64,000 nucleotides of DNA from Neoceratodus forsteri (GCA_016271365.2 CM057453.1:1088839001-1088903000), one strand, 5' to 3'. Shown: positions 1 to 12,060, counted from the stretch's first letter. The notes: generated by a model from the sequence alone, not told the origin. Numbers and translations: made by a program.

Positions 1-1390
1 TTGCCAGTGGCCCTGGCAACTGCCCAGAGGTGATCCTAGTTTCAGCTGTGAGAGAAGCACGGTGATCCATGGGTTAGAGAGATTTTGTTTTGCGCCTTTT
101 AGCAGGGCAAGAGGTCTCAGCTTTGTTGAAAATTGAGATGAAGTGATCAAGAGCCAAGTTAACATCTGTTGCTTCATAGATTGGTAGCCAGTCTTGTAGA
201 AGCAGGTTGTTTGAGATGTGGAAGTTTTCCATGAGGAAGGACTCTGCTAGTGATAATTTTGGGAGGGGCTTAAGGAATTTGTTAGACCATGCACACATGA
301 CTGGGGAGTGGTCACTGAGTGAGTCTGGGAGAATGGTCGTCGAGAAATCCTTGTGGGGCGAGTGGTGAGGACCCAATCCAAGAGGGTACTGGTGCCAGTC
401 TTGTAGTTAATCCTAGGGGAGTTTACCTATTTATGAAGGTTAGCAGCTGAGATGGAGTCTTTATAGGCACTGGCCTTCGATGCTAACCAGTTTATGTTGA
501 AATCCCTAGTAGAATAAGTTCAGCTTCAGAAGGATGAGAGTTGATAAAGTTTAGGACGCCATTGAATCCATGTTTAGGGTCCCCATGGATGTATACGGAG
601 ACAATAGTCAGGGCTTTATGGTTGGGACCTAGGACGATTTTTATTGGCAGAATCTGGGCTGAGGCAGAAAGTGATGGAGTTGCTATGGGTGCCAAGACAG
701 GGAGTCTTTGATATAGATTGCTAACCACCACCTTTTGGATATCCGTCCAGCCTGTGGACATTGTAGCCCTGTATTGTTACTGCTGAGTCAGGAACTTTAG
801 GTGTCAGCCAAGTTTCCACCACTGCAAGGATGTCAGGGTTGTGTTGGCACATGAAGGCTTGGAGTGCATCCAGCTTTGGCAGTAGGCTGCAGATATTAAT
901 AGTTGCAAGGATAAGGGCACCTGGAGTTTGTGTGTGGCCTGAGCTTCTAGGGCCAGGATTGGGATGGACACTACCTGAGATGAGAAGGAGGAGGTGTAGG
1001 AGTTTTAAGGAGCAGAGTTGCAGCTCTTTGAAAGATAGTTTTGGTTGTTGTTTCCTGGAGTAGAAGTTGCAAGGTTCCAGGCGGTGTCCCATATGGACTG
1101 CAAGGTGGTACAGTGTAGAGAGGTGGCCACACTTATTGAGAGTAGTGGTTGGGTTAAGTAACCAGGAATATCCAACTGGTGTGCCAAGCACAAGACCTGA
1201 GTGGAAGTGGAGAGTTCCCTTGGAATAGCAGGGAAACCAGTAGAGGTGGCGGGGTGGGGTGGGGTGGGTGACTAGGACCAGGAGAGAGAAGAGGGATGCC
1301 AGGGCAAGGAGGAGGAGGAGAGGTGAGAGAAGGCAGAGAAAGCCCACATGGCTTCACGTACTAGATAAAGAGATAGAGATATAGCCCTCT
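1..1390 (-). mobile_element. L2-like LINE copy A, 5' end only (runs off left edge)
   Basis: The minus strand reads from a 5' UTR near 1390 into the endonuclease ORF and leaves the window before the reverse transcriptase. The 5' end carries the motif ccctctagtgg, which also marks the 5' end of copy H near 39290, so A and H look like one family. Broken reading frames show that it is a dead copy. The exact 5' boundary is inferred from that shared motif, not from a target-site duplication. Confidence 0.75.
74..1347 (-). pseudogene. LINE endonuclease (APE-type) region of copy A, frameshifted
   Basis: An apurinic-like endonuclease domain of an L2/CR1-group LINE, which nicks target DNA to prime reverse transcription. 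In order it shows a leucine-rich hydrophobic leader ending in HPNPGP (949-966), NICSLLPKLDAL, the catalytic-glutamate motif VVETWL, the RLD..PKGGG segment, VSVYI, a GDFN-type motif disrupted by a 1-nt frame change near 505, and SDHSPV near 290. The linker that precedes the reverse transcriptase follows at 74-250. At least two frame changes separate the pieces (721-1347, 492-761, 74-376). The family is clear from motif order. Assignment to the L2 rather than the CR1 clade is an inference from the leader and from the 3' tails of sister copies. Confidence 0.75.
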
Positions 1391-1640
1391 AGTGGTGAGA
1401 GGATATAATCTGCTAATGGAAAAGTCAACAAAAAAAAAAAGCTCTAAATTCACTTCTAATATCAACTCAGAACTTAAAATGACTGTAAGGATTAAACAAA
1501 TTATTAAACCCTAGCACATAAATTCAACTAGCGACACAGAGGGAGATACAGTAGTTAGAGGTGTGTTCAGCAGGAGATAGTGGGGCCACTTGGAAATCAG
1601 CTTCCACTGGTACCAAATCCAAAAGTCAGGGCTAGTACTT
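1391..1640. other. Unassigned spacer
   Basis: AT-rich sequence with an 11-bp A run near 1430. No coding signal or recognisable repeat is seen. Confidence 0.5.
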
Positions 1641-2076
1641 TGCAGTACAGAGGATTTCTGAAAAACTGTTTAGGTTCCAGAAATTGAGGGGTCCGTGGCC
1701 TGATCAAGGCACGCTGGATCCCTTGCAGTACAGAGGATTTCTGAAAAACTGTTTAGGTTCCAGAAATGAGGGGTCCATGGCCTGATCAAGGCACGCTGGA
1801 TCCCTTGCAGTACAGAGGATTTCTGAAAACCTTTTAGGTTCCAGAAATTGAGGGGTCCGTGGCCTGGTCAAGGCACGCTGAATCCCTTGCAGTACAGAGG
1901 ATTTCTGAAAAACTGTTTAGGTTCCAGAAATTGAGGGGTCCATGGCCTGGTCAAGGCATGCTGGATCCCTTGCAGTACAAAGGATTTCTGAAAAACTGTT
2001 TAGGTTCCAGAAATTGAGGGATCCGTGGCCTGGTCAAGGCACGCTGGATCCCTTGCAGTACAGAGGATTTCTGAAA
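1641..2076 (+). repeat. Minisatellite, about 83-bp unit, 5+ copies
   Basis: Direct tandem repeat. The landmark tgcagtacagaggatttctg recurs at 1641, 1724, 1806, 1888, 1971 (one change) and 2054, giving spacings of 82-83 bp. Each unit also contains ggttccagaaat, gtggcctg and gcacgctggatccc. The last copy is partial and ends near 2076. Copies differ by only a few substitutions and 1-bp indels, so the array looks recent. A short open frame (1942-2139) is a by-product of the repeat. Confidence 0.95.
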
Positions 2077-4201
2077 AATGAACACAGTTATGGTTGCACT
2101 TGTGTATGTGCTAAAATGACTTTACATGAAAATAACTAGTTTTACAGTATCTTAAGATTGGTATATCTGCATGGTCATTGGAGATGAGGGTGATGGTCAG
2201 AGATGACTGAAACGAGTAACGGTTTTAACATAGCTTGGATGAATTATAGCAAGAGAGCATGACTTTCCAAGGAGAGAGGGAACGGCAAAGGAGGACCCTC
2301 ATCTATCTCCATCTAACAGCAGGAACCTACCTAAATAACTGTGGAAACTACCTAAGTAATTTTAGGGGTAACTAAAAATTATGACCTTTGGCGCTGAGGA
2401 GAGGGAAAAAAACCTTTGGAGGGGAAACCTTTGTGGATCTGAGGCCTAGGTCACCTCCCTCCAGGCTAGGGCTGTTTTATTTAGTGATGGCTCCACTGCT
2501 GCAATTTAAAAACCCAATCCAAGGAGAGTAAAATATTCCAATTTGGTGGAAAGCTATCATGATCCCTCTAATGGGAATGGCGTGAAGGGTTGCAAGAGAC
2601 CTCTGCAACAATGGAAGCTCTGAAGAGCGAGACCTTCAAGGTGGGAGGAGAAGAGCAATGACCACTAAGGCACTCAGCTGGCCTACTGACTAAGATCAGA
2701 TCAGGCGAACCAGAGGTGGTCATGAGGAGAATAGCATAGATGGCATTGCCAAACCTAATTCAGCTAGCTAAAGGAGTGCTCTCAGGCATGAGGGCCTCGG
2801 CCTCATCCTTCATACCTGAAGTCTTAAATTCTACATCAAGCGGTGCCATCAATGGTGGAAATGGCTAAAGCTCCACCCAGAGCAAGGACATTCCCACTAA
2901 GGTCAGATGTGAAGGACCATGCCCCGAGTTTCACATGCTCAAGATGCAAACTTTGGTGCAGAGTGAGACCGTCAGCTGTAGGGAAGCCCTGAGCCATAGG
3001 AAGTAATAGTCATGGCTGGCAAGCTTCCAATTTACAAAGAAGAGCAGACAGATAACTATGAAGTGCTACATATGAGGTGGCCAGATGAAGCCAGCAGCCA
3101 ATAATTAAGTACTGGTATATGGTATGATTGTCTGAGATGATTGACTGTTACGATGGACTGATATGATTGACTGGTAAGGTTGATGGATAGGAATTCTTAA
3201 TATGATTGAGTAATATGAGCAACGGCAGCAAAAGTAAGCCAACCAATTTCACTATGGAAGCCAAATGAATGGTGTCACAGAAGGCAAGTGATGAAGTAAT
3301 GACAGGCTGTGAAGCCATTAGGAAGTGATAGGCTGTGATGCCAGACATTGATGCAATGAGGTTTCATAAATTGGATTGATGAGGTTTAGCAATGATTGCT
3401 ATGGTTGCAGCATAAGTAGAGGATTGATATAAGTGGCATGAATACCTTAAATGCCTTTATGGTGGAGTTAGGTTATTCGATTAAGGAGCACTTGCAACAT
3501 GATAACTGAATAAAATGAAAATCATGAAATCCATGCAATGAATATTGTGAAAGCCATGTAGGCTACAAGGTTAATCTATTTATACATAGATAACTGAGAA
3601 GCCATGTAGGCAAAGGAGCAGGATTCGTTTAACTTGGATAAAAACATGCGCCTGCTATCTGGAACCATGATGCCCCATTATGACATCACAGTCTCCTGCT
3701 GTGGGAATAAAATGGAAGCCACAAGCTGAGCACCATGAGACCAAACAGCTAATGTAATGACTGAAAGTTGCAGTATAGACAGAAGAAACTGTAATGTTGG
3801 TAGGTTAGACCCCCCACACCCAAAAAAATAGACCTAATTGTATGGTTAAAGCTTCAGTAAGGCAGAAGTCAAAATAGACTGCAAGGTTTTTTTGTAAAAG
3901 TATGGTTTGCTAAATTACTGAAGCTGTAGAATAGGTAGTAGGTTAATGATGAGGCGGCTGGGTGAAGCCAACGGCCTGGGAGAAGCATGAAGCTATTCTG
4001 AAATAGCAACAAAGAAGCCTGAATAACACAAAGACAGGGAGTAGCAGCTATGCTAAGCAAGATGAGTTTGGACCAGGTGCAAACAATTAAGGTAGCACAA
4101 GAGAAAGCAGAAGTACAGCAGTGGGAGCTGAAGAATACAACGGCAATTGGAGGAAAACTGAGAGTTGATAGCTTGAACTGAAGCATAAATATAACACTCC
4201 A
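2077..4201. other. Unassigned spacer with a TGAT-rich tract
   Basis: No credible gene or known element is seen. Between about 3118 and 3430 the sequence is cryptically simple, with many short gattga / tgat words. No inverted or direct repeat longer than chance was noticed elsewhere. Confidence 0.5.
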
Positions 4202-4607
4202 TCCAAAAAAGTAATCACCCAGTCCAGGACTTATTTTGGAGAAAACATTTATTGAAATACAAACTGCTGTGTGCAAATCAGGTCTGGCTCTAAACCATAA
4301 TGGTTAAGGGCTGGCAAAAAAACTTCTTACTTTTGGCCTGACTACCCACCAGGCTTCATCAGAGATAATAGTCTAGTACCAAAAACCACATATATACATG
4401 AATAATCATGTGCAGATGTTAATAGAACATGCTCAGGAATCAATTCCATTAGTTAAAATCAATTAAAAATAAATGATTACTTGCAATACTTCAAACAAAG
4501 AACTTATTTTAAATCTGTCTGAAGCACACATATTTACGGAAAACTGACAGGTAGTTAAATAACAATTTGTATACTTCATTCAAAATCATAAACAATTATA
4601 CACTGCC
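4202..4607 (-). repeat. Solitary Penelope-like terminal repeat (pLTR)
   Basis: The reverse complement matches 21415-21779 over essentially its whole length. Shared landmarks include ccagcccttaaccattatg, aagtcctggactgggtg and acttttttggat. The copy at 21.4-21.8 kb adjoins the Penelope-like ORF, which identifies this one as a terminal repeat of the same family. Here the repeat has the same (minus) polarity as that ORF, while the 21.4-kb copy is inverted relative to it. It may be a solo copy, or the displaced 3' repeat of the 18-21 kb element separated by later insertions. Confidence 0.75.
4311..4380 (-). ncRNA. Degenerate hammerhead ribozyme in the Penelope repeat
   Basis: The conserved box CTGATGA is intact (4356-4362 on the minus strand) and is followed by a stem II of GCCTG / CAGGC. 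The second core box reads AAAA instead of GAAA and the cleavage triplet is lost. A stem I is suggested by pairing of TTGGTA-type sequence upstream with TGCCAG downstream. Penelope-like elements are known to carry type I hammerheads with a minimal helix III in their terminal repeats. This copy should be inactive. Confidence 0.5.
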
Positions 4608-4724
4608 AGAACATAATGCAATAAGGCCAGGATTTTTTAACAGGCCCTATCAATTAGGTCATTACCTTTGTGCCACAGAGATCAAAGCCACTATTATAGC
4701 TGTATGCTATTTGTGTAGAGCCTA

Positions 4725-5712
4725 TATTTATTTATTTTATTTAAAATTGGTGACCGGGAAAGGCACGCTGAGCCGAGGCTCATTTCCAGGTGTGACCCGG
4801 GTACAAGTAGTACAAGGTGGTAGACAGAGAAATACAAAATACAGCAAATATCAAGTAACAGACGAGTAATACAGTATAGTACATTACATGGAGTTTGGTG
4901 GTGAGGTTACACTTTTGTATGAACAGCAGAGTTGAAAAAAGAATTTCTTCATTTCATTTCTAGACCATTTATTACCTTAAATTTCAAGTGCATGTATTTA
5001 CATATTTACAGTAGTGGATTTATCGGAAAATTTAGTTTTTGGGGAGAGGGTGCAGGTGGGGGGGTGATTTAGCAGTAGGAACTGGCATGAGGAGCTAATT
5101 TTTATTTCCTGGGGAGGCTATTTAGGATAGTACTAGGACCAGGTAAGGAGGGATTGGGTGTACAGCTGCGGCAGGGTGTGGGAGGGAGAAGCCTAAGGGG
5201 CTGTTTGAAGGCTGATAGGGAGGGGGCCAGGTGGAGGTTGGGATGGAGGTTATTCCATAGGAGAGGGAGCCGATAGGAAAAGGCAGCTTGCCCAGAAGCT
5301 GAAAGGGGGCATGAGAGGTGGAAGGTATGTACATGTCTGTGGCAAAGTGAGTAGCCAGAGGGATTGGCTTGAGAGAGGCAGGAGGCAAGGTAGAGGGGAA
5401 CAGAGCCGAGCCAGTATTTCGCTATGAGTGAGGCACTGTGGGTGTCTGCTTATGTGAGAGTAGCATCAGAGATAGAGTTGAGAATAGTTAGCAGTGATGA
5501 TTGAGTGGGGGGAGGCAGTGGCGAAGCGCATGAAGGAGTTTAGCAGGACGTTGAGTTTAGCAAGGAAGGAGGAAGGAGCTGTGCCATAAATGACGTCCGC
5601 ATAGTCCAGTACTGGTAGGATGTTTTTTCATATGAGTTCACTCCGAGTAGGGAGGGGGAGACAGTCTATGTGGCGGTAGAGGATGGCGAGTTTGGGCCGG
5701 AGTTTGGTGCAG
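4725..5712 (-). mobile_element. L2-like LINE, 3' part (copy C; same insertion as D)
   Basis: The element ends at the left in an AAATA-rich tail preceded by ggctcagcgtgcc-type hairpin sequence, the same 3' end as copies J (32.7 kb), E (43.0 kb) and I (39.3 kb). At its right edge it resumes the reverse transcriptase at TKLRPKLAILYRHI, just where copy D stops (after FFTHVDDQ, 9875). Copy J reads through this junction without a break (HKDAVTTKLHPKLGILYQ), so C and D are the two halves of one LINE split by copy B. Confidence 0.85.
5122..5712 (-). pseudogene. LINE reverse transcriptase C-terminus (copy C)
   Basis: C-terminal thumb/connection part of an L2-like reverse transcriptase. Visible landmarks are TKLRPKLAILYRHI, a stop codon a few residues later, and VLDYADVIYGTAP. 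A degraded tail and the 3' UTR follow. The stop and the missing upstream part show it is dead. It continues the ORF of copy D (9875-10822). Confidence 0.7.
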
Positions 5713-6295
5713 ATTTATTTATTTTTATTTTATTTATTTTATTTGCATTTCAGATGACACCTTTAAGCTGAGGGCTCTTTTACAAAGGTTCCATGTCAAG
5801 GCAATAAGGACAATAAGATACAAAACATAACATGATCATCTCAATGGAACTTACAAAAAAAAAAAAGACAAATAAAGTTACAATAATAGCAGCCAAAGGC
5901 ATTGTCAAGGAATTGTGTTGCGAGTTATACAGTACAAGTCATAGGCAGCTTAGTGAAGCTTTGTTAGGAGTGGGTTAGTGAGAAAAGAGAAAGAAGAGTG
6001 GTGGTGAGGGGGTGGTATGTGGGAGAGAGAGAGAGAGAGAGAGAGAGGGAGGAGGGGAGAAATGGGAAGGGTATTGCGTTGGGTATGTGGTAGATGGGTA
6101 AACAGCAAGGGAGGAGGAAAGGAGGGGATGAAAAGGAGACAGATTCATCCTAAACCCAGTAATGAGGGATAGGAGAGGAGGAGGAGGAGGAGTTGAGGCA
6201 GTGAGGAGGGATGCTTGAGGGTAGTCTGCCTGGAGGGGGGTTATAAGAAGCAATCACAGAAGGCACTAGCCACTAGGTGTTGACGCAGTTTACAT

Positions 6296-7525
6296 TTAAA
6301 AGCACCGATCGTGGCAATGTTGGAGATTTCCGTAGGTAGTAAGTTGAACCAGATAGAGGCTCTGACAAGGTAAAGAACGCTGAGCTTGAGAGGTCCGACA
6401 GCGAGGTATTGTAAAGGTTAGACTGTCCGATCTTCTACTTAGGCGGCGGACACGCTGCGGGGTCAATATTGATTGGACTCCAGGGGGCATAAGGCCCAGT
6501 GATGTCTTCTTAGCTAGGATGCAGTTCTGGTACTTTAGCCTGCTGGATAGCTGGAGCCAGTTAGCCTGCTCGTAAATGTCACACGTGTGAGAAAGGCGGG
6601 CAGCTGAAATAAGGAGTTTACATGCCTTATTAAGGGCTACAGCTATGCGCCGGAGTGCAGTATCAATAGCGGATCCATAGATAACGAGCCCATAGTCAAT
6701 AGTTGAGATAACAGAGCTCTGGATAGTGAGGTTCAAAGCTTCAGCCGTTAGGCAATGTTTATGCTTGTATAGTAGCCGTATACGGGAGTTCACAGTTTTA
6801 TCAATATTGTCAATGTGTTTGGTATATGAGAGGGAGCAGTCAAAGGTCAGGCCCAGACATTTAAACATATCCACCTGCTCAAGAGTGACGCCTTTGAGGT
6901 TGTTAATTATGAGCTCATGGTCCTTGTACTTGTAGTGGGTTCCATGGAACAACATTGTTTTAGTTTTTTTGTGGTTAAGGATGAGTTTATGTGAGCAAAA
7001 CCAGTCTTCCACTTCTGTGAAACTTTTCTGTAGTTGAGACTGAAGGGAGGTGGGGTCGGTGTGGTAAGTGAAGAGTACTGCATCATCTGCATACAGTAAC
7101 ATTCTGTCATGGCAGGAGGCAGGGAGATTGTTCAGGAACATGCTGAATAACAAGGGACCCAGGATAGAACCTTGGGGTACTCCAGAGTGGATTGGTAGAG
7201 ATGACGAGAGGAATTCACCAATCCTGACCTGTTGAGTCCGGTTACTGAGGTAGCTTTGAAACCAGAGGGTAGTTTCACTTGAAAGACCAAGGAGGGATAA
7301 TTGTTTGAGGAGAATGGAGTGATTGACAGTGTCAAATGCCTTAGTCAGGTCAATAAAAGATGAGCCGACCAACTGGCCCTGATCAAGTGCATGATGGATA
7401 TGTGTGGTGAATTCGAGGAGTGCCGTGGTAGTGCTGTGCCCTTTGTGGAAGCCATGCTGCTGGGAACATTGCAGGCTGTATTTTACAAGGTACTCCATGA
7501 GCTGATCAGCCACTATCCATTCCAA
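6296..7525 (-). pseudogene. LINE reverse transcriptase (copy B), long open frame
   Basis: An open frame of 409 residues holding most of the reverse transcriptase: ADQLMEYL, QHGFHKGHSTTTALLEF, the palm motif FIDLTKAFDTVNH (first catalytic Asp), GVPQGSILGPLLFSMFLNNLP, the catalytic YADD, HKTK-type lysine-rich segment, FKCLGLTFD, and the C-terminal DYGLVIYGSA. It is out of frame with the upstream 7513-9081 ORF. The join near 7550 has lost a few bases in the conserved NYRPIS-type motif. It probably needs only that defect and the UGA to be explained as non-functional. Other L2-like copies in the window give the same motif order. Confidence 0.9.
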
Positions 7526-9081
7526 GGCTTTGGATAGAGGAGGGAGGATGGATATAGGCCTGCAGTGAGAGTCTTGTCACCACTTTTATGGACTGGAGTC
7601 ACCACTGCCAGTTTCCACTTTTGGGGGAACTGGGAGAGCATGAGGGAACGGTTGAGGATTTTGGTTAGTGGGAGCAGGACTTTGTTAATGGTGAGGGTGA
7701 GAAGTTTCATATCCAGTGAATCGCCACTGACCCTAGACTTTCCAAGCATTTTAAGAATGTATTTTTTAGCTAGGCTTTCCAGGATTGCTTTGAAATGGAA
7801 AGGAGGGTGCCCTGGTGGCAAACCTGAACTAACAGGAGCTGGGTTGACTGTAGTGGGATCAAAAAAGTTAGGGGGTAGCACATGACTAAGGTCAGCAAAA
7901 GTGGTGTTAAATGCGTTGGCAATGATTACATGGTCAAGAGTGATGGTACCATCTATGTTCAACATTGTGGGTGCTGTTTTGGGATCCTTTCCAGTCACTT
8001 CAGCAAGGTTACACCAGAATTTACTCCCATCATTCCAGGTGCTGGCTAAGGCATTCCAGTAATAGTTAGCCTTCTCATGGCAGATTGCTCTGGTACCTGC
8101 ATTCCTTGCTGTTTTGTAGGCCTGGATATCACTCTGGGTGCCAGTAGCCTTAGCACAATACCAGAGCTGGCCTCGAGATTTCATTTGTGTAAGGAGGCCT
8201 AGTGTCATCCATGGGTTACTGACACCCTTGATCCTACGCTTCTTGAACGGAGCACGAACATCGCAGGCAGAGTTGGAACAGGTGATGAAGTATTCAAGTG
8301 CTGTGTCTACATCGGGGGCTATATCAATTGGTGACCAGTCATGTTCATAAAGGAGTGTTTTAAGTGACTTAAGATGACCGGGGGTCAGCATTCTCCTGTT
8401 AATAGTTTTGGGGAATCTGGTGTATTTGTTGGTCCAGATACACAAGATAGGAGAATGATCACTTAAGGAGTCTGGGAGGACTGTTGCTTTGGAGATGTGC
8501 TCCGGACGATTAGTTAGCACTCAGTCTAGAAGTGTACAGGTCCCTGTTCTGTAGTTTACTCTAGTAGGTGATTTGACCATTTGTGAGAAGTTAGCAGCAG
8601 CTAGGGCATCCTTATAACTATTTGAGCTGCAGGCCAGCCAGTTGATGTTGAAATCACCAAGTAGGATAACTTCTGTATTCTGATCCAGGGAGTTGATACA
8701 GTCAAGGAGGGAGTGAAAGCCCAGATTGCTCAACTTGGGTGGTATATAGACAGAGACAACAGTCAGGATCTTGTTATGAGTTCCGAGAAGTACTTTGGCA
8801 GCAAGGATTTGGATGTCATTTCCAGAGATGGGCAAGGACATGACATGACCCATGAGGGACTCTTTAAGGTACAGGGCACAGCCTCCTCCTTTCTTGGCAA
8901 GTCTCTCTCCTGTCTGAAAACTACATATCCGGGAATTGCTATTGCGGAGTCGGGTATCTTCGGGAGACAGCCATGTTTCCAGCACTGATAGGATGTCTGT
9001 ATTGTGCTGGAAAACCCAGGCAGAGAGGGTATCAAGTTTGGAGAGGAGGCTGCAGAGCACTGCTGTTAACCTTGTGGCCAT
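7513..9081 (-). pseudogene. LINE endonuclease-linker-RT N-terminus (copy B), one UGA
   Basis: One reading frame from 9081 to 7513 broken only at 8521-8523, where LLDW of the family (compare LLDWIL in copy H) has become LLD-stop. In order: leader with HPNPGP (9090-9107, just upstream of the open segment and in another frame), SLLSKLDTL, LETWL, KKGGG, VSVYIPP, GDFNINWL, LLD-stop, SDHSPILCIW, then the linker, and finally the reverse transcriptase start with the fingers motif VVTPVHKSGDK. The product would nick DNA and begin reverse transcription. The leader frame implies a further small frame change at the N-terminus. High coding quality marks a young copy. Confidence 0.85.
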
Positions 9082-9874
9082 GCTGTGGTGGGCCGGGGTT
9101 AGGGTGAATGTTGCCTGAGAGGAGCAACAGCAGCAGTATTAGATGTTTTAAAAGGGGTTAAAAGTTGCTTCTATGGGGCAGCAGGGCCCTTTTTTAACAG
9201 GTTCCTTTCCATAAGGATGATGCATGAGGTAGTGACCAGTTAGTAATAGCAGGGAGCTGTAAGGGCACAGTTGCATTGGTTTTGAGAACAGGCCAAAAGT
9301 TTCATTTGATTCTTCAAAATGGTTGTTGGATAGATAGCCCTTAGAGACAAGTGCATTAACAGTTGATTTCAATTGAAAATGTTTCATACCTAGTGGTTAA
9401 GTCAAAAGCTAAAAGAAATGATCAACAGCTGAGGTCCACAGCCATAGAATGTGTTAGAATTCCTGAAAGGGATGAACTCTGCCTGTGCATATGCTGGATG
9501 TGAAAATCATTTTGTCTGTATGCATCTTTGTCATTCAAAGAGGTCTTGAAAAGCCCAAATACAGATCATGGGTCAGGTCAGACGAAAATGTGGATTCAAG
9601 CAGGGCCCAGAGTCACTGAATTTGTCAGACTTGCTTCTCTTATGTTTTGCTTGGGATACCTTCCAACAAGTTGATTTTAAAATGATTTTAAAATGAAAAA
9701 TGCAGATACCTGGTGATGATGCTTTGTAGAAATCCAGTCCAGGAGACTTTCACGGATGTAATGAGCAAGAATGGTGTAGTTACTCCAACCAGAAAACCAT
9801 GTAAATCCACAAAAACTAAGCTACAGACACAGACAAACACAAGCAGCCACCACACAGCTCTACATTAGCTATAA

Positions 9875-10822
9875 TTGGTCGTCGACGTGGGTGAAGAAAT
9901 TGAGGTTTGTGTCCAGCCAGACTCCCAGGTACTTAAAAGTGGGTGCAGACTCAAGGGGTATTTCTTCCAGGGTGGAGATCGGAGGGTGGGCAGGCAGGGA
10001 GGTGAGTTTTTGTGTTGTGCTGAATACCATGGAGACAGTTTTTTTTTGCATTGAGTTTTAACTGATTTTTCTGGAGCCAGGCCTGTACTCAATTGAAATT
10101 GCTTTGGAGGATTGGGTGAACACTGACATGGGAGGGGCCTGAGGCATAGATAATGGTGTCATCAGCATATAGGTGCACGTTAGAGGTGAGACAGGCTGAG
10201 GGGAGGTCGTTTATGGAAAGGGAGAAAAGGATGGGGCCAAGGATGGAGCTTTGGGGGACACCCATGAGGATGGGTAGAGGGTTGGAGAAGGTGTCTTCTA
10301 TTTGTACTTGCTGCATCTTGTTTTGGAGGTAGGAATGGAACCAGTTAATGGCCTGTTTAGCAAGGCCGAAAGAGCTCAATTTGCCTAGCAATAGAGTGTG
10401 GGAGACCGAATCAAAGGCTTTAGTTAGGTCAAGAAAAATGGCAGTAGTGGTTTGCCCTGTGTCCATGGCGGAGAAAATGGTCTCAGTTACTTGCAGTAAG
10501 GTGGTGGTGATAGAATGAGATTTTCTGAACCCTGATTGAAAAGGGGAGAGGGAGCTGTTTGTAGAGAGGAAAGAGGACAGTTTTGATAGCATGAGGGATT
10601 CTTGGATTTTGGCAAGGGAGGGGAGGAGAGAGAGTTGGGTCTATAATTTCCTAGGAGAGAGGGGTCGCCACCTTTATGGAGAGGTAGGATTTTGGCAAGT
10701 TTCCAGGTGGAGGGGACAGTGGCTGTGTCGATCGAGAGATTTAGTATGTGGGTTATAGGTGTGACTATGGCTGCTGCTGAGCAGTAAGTTGGGCCTTGAA
10801 ATACTGGGCCTTTGATTATCAA
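9875..10822 (-). pseudogene. LINE reverse transcriptase (copy D), truncated by insertion
   Basis: Motifs in order: LAKILPLHKGGDPSLLGNYRP, FQSGFRKSHSITTTLLQV, FLDLTKAFDSVSH, GVPQSSILGPILFSLSINDLP (with Q-S in place of the usual Q-G), LYADDTIIYASG with the catalytic YADD, then FKYLGVWLDTNLNFFTHVDDQ before it is cut by copy B. At least two frame changes occur (10487-10592 overlap, and near 10090). The remaining C-terminus lies at 5122-5712. Confidence 0.85.
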
Positions 10823-11049
10823 ATAGCTTTTGTGCAGTTGTTTCTAAGAGTTTTGTAGGATAGGAGGTCGCTGGATGCTAAAGAGGTTTTATAACGCCTC
10901 CAGGCCTTATCTCTGACATGACCCAGGGAGATGAGGTCAGCAGTGATCCAGGGGTGGTGATTTTTCCTAACTCTGGCTTTCCTGAGTGGAGCATGGTGGT
11001 CCCATATGCCTAGGAAGATTGTGCAGAAGTGGGAGAGGGCGGTGTCAAT

Positions 11050-12060
11050 GTCGAGTGAGGCAAGGACAGGGAGCCAGTCTGTGTTTGACAGGTCATGTTG
11101 AATGGCGGATTCGTCAAGGAGGTGTAAGGGGCGGGTTACGATGAATTTGGGGCCAGAGTGGAGTGAATTGATTTTACGGATACAATAGGTTATGCAGTGG
11201 TCGATAAGGGCATTAGAAAGGATACCTGAAGCGGTGATCCTGTGGGTGTGGGAGGTTAGAATCCAGTCAAGTAGGGTGTGTTTTTGTGAACGGTGATTTA
11301 GATGGGTGGGTTTCTGGATTAGCTGGGTGAGATTTAGGGCTTCGATCCTCAGGGCTGCTGGTTACGTGGAGGGAGAGAGCCAGTTTAGGTTGAAGTCACC
11401 TAATAGAATGAGTTTGCCATTTGAGGTGGTTGAAGACATGGAGGAGATGGCTGAGATGAGGGAGTCAGGTGAAGGCTTAAGAGAGGTATATAGAACACCT
11501 ATGTAAAGAGGGGTGGATGAGGGGAAGGATAGGTGAGCGACTAAGGATTCGTGGGACGATGGGCGTGATTCTTTGAAAATAACCGTGCACTTAATGGAGT
11601 GTCTGATATACAGCGCTACCCCTCCACCTCACTTGCCACGGTCCTGGCGGAACAAGATGTAGTTAGGTATGGCGAGTGAGAGGTTGGAGATTTTGCCTGA
11701 GAGCCAAGTCTCTGTGATACAGAGTATGTCCAGTTTGTACTATACTGACCAGACAGAGAGGGTGTCTAGTTTGGGGAGAAGGCTCCTGATGTTTATGTGG
11801 AATATGCGGATGCCCTTTGGGAGCGAATTTGGTGAGAAACTGAGTTGGGGAGCAGATGACATTAGGGGAACATTTGTTGATGTGAGGCCTGGGTTAGGAT
11901 GAATATCACCTGCCAGGAGTAGGAGTAGCAGGGGTAGGGAGAGGTGGGTGTTCATCTTGCATCTGCTATTTGAGTGCCTTGTGGGTGGAGCTCGCAAGTT
12001 TAGCCACCGGAAAAAGGCCTCTAGGTTTAGCATGTGTGAGTGGAGCAGGGAAGGGTGTAA
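11050..12060 (-). pseudogene. LINE endonuclease (copy D), degraded
   Basis: After a proline-rich N-terminus and a leucine-run leader with GDIHPNPGL (11885-11902 for the last six residues), the motifs are HINIRSLLPKLDTLSVW, a GDFNLNW motif near 11385-11410, and an IDHC-type motif near 11195. This is the APE-like nuclease of an L2-group LINE. Several frame changes and stops separate the blocks. The proline-rich upstream frame reaches 12396, beyond the likely element end, so only the part from the leader onward is well supported. Confidence 0.65.

Larger units (their letters stand above)
5713..9874 (-). mobile_element. Near-intact, full-length L2-like LINE (copy B), nested in D/C
   Basis: A 4.16-kb element with a 5' UTR of about 0.7 kb (9120-9874), endonuclease, linker, reverse transcriptase, 3' UTR, and an AAATA-rich tail at 5713-5750. 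The 3' UTR contains aagctgagggctcttttaca and aaaggttcca, shared with copies G and H. It interrupts the reverse transcriptase of another LINE, so it is younger than D/C. Only one nonsense codon and one frame change are evident in the coding part. No clean target-site duplication was found. Confidence 0.85.

Noticed and set aside
3148..3348. Small open frames in the TGAT-rich spacer
   Set aside because: No domain, no conservation within the window, and a composition explained by the simple-sequence bias.
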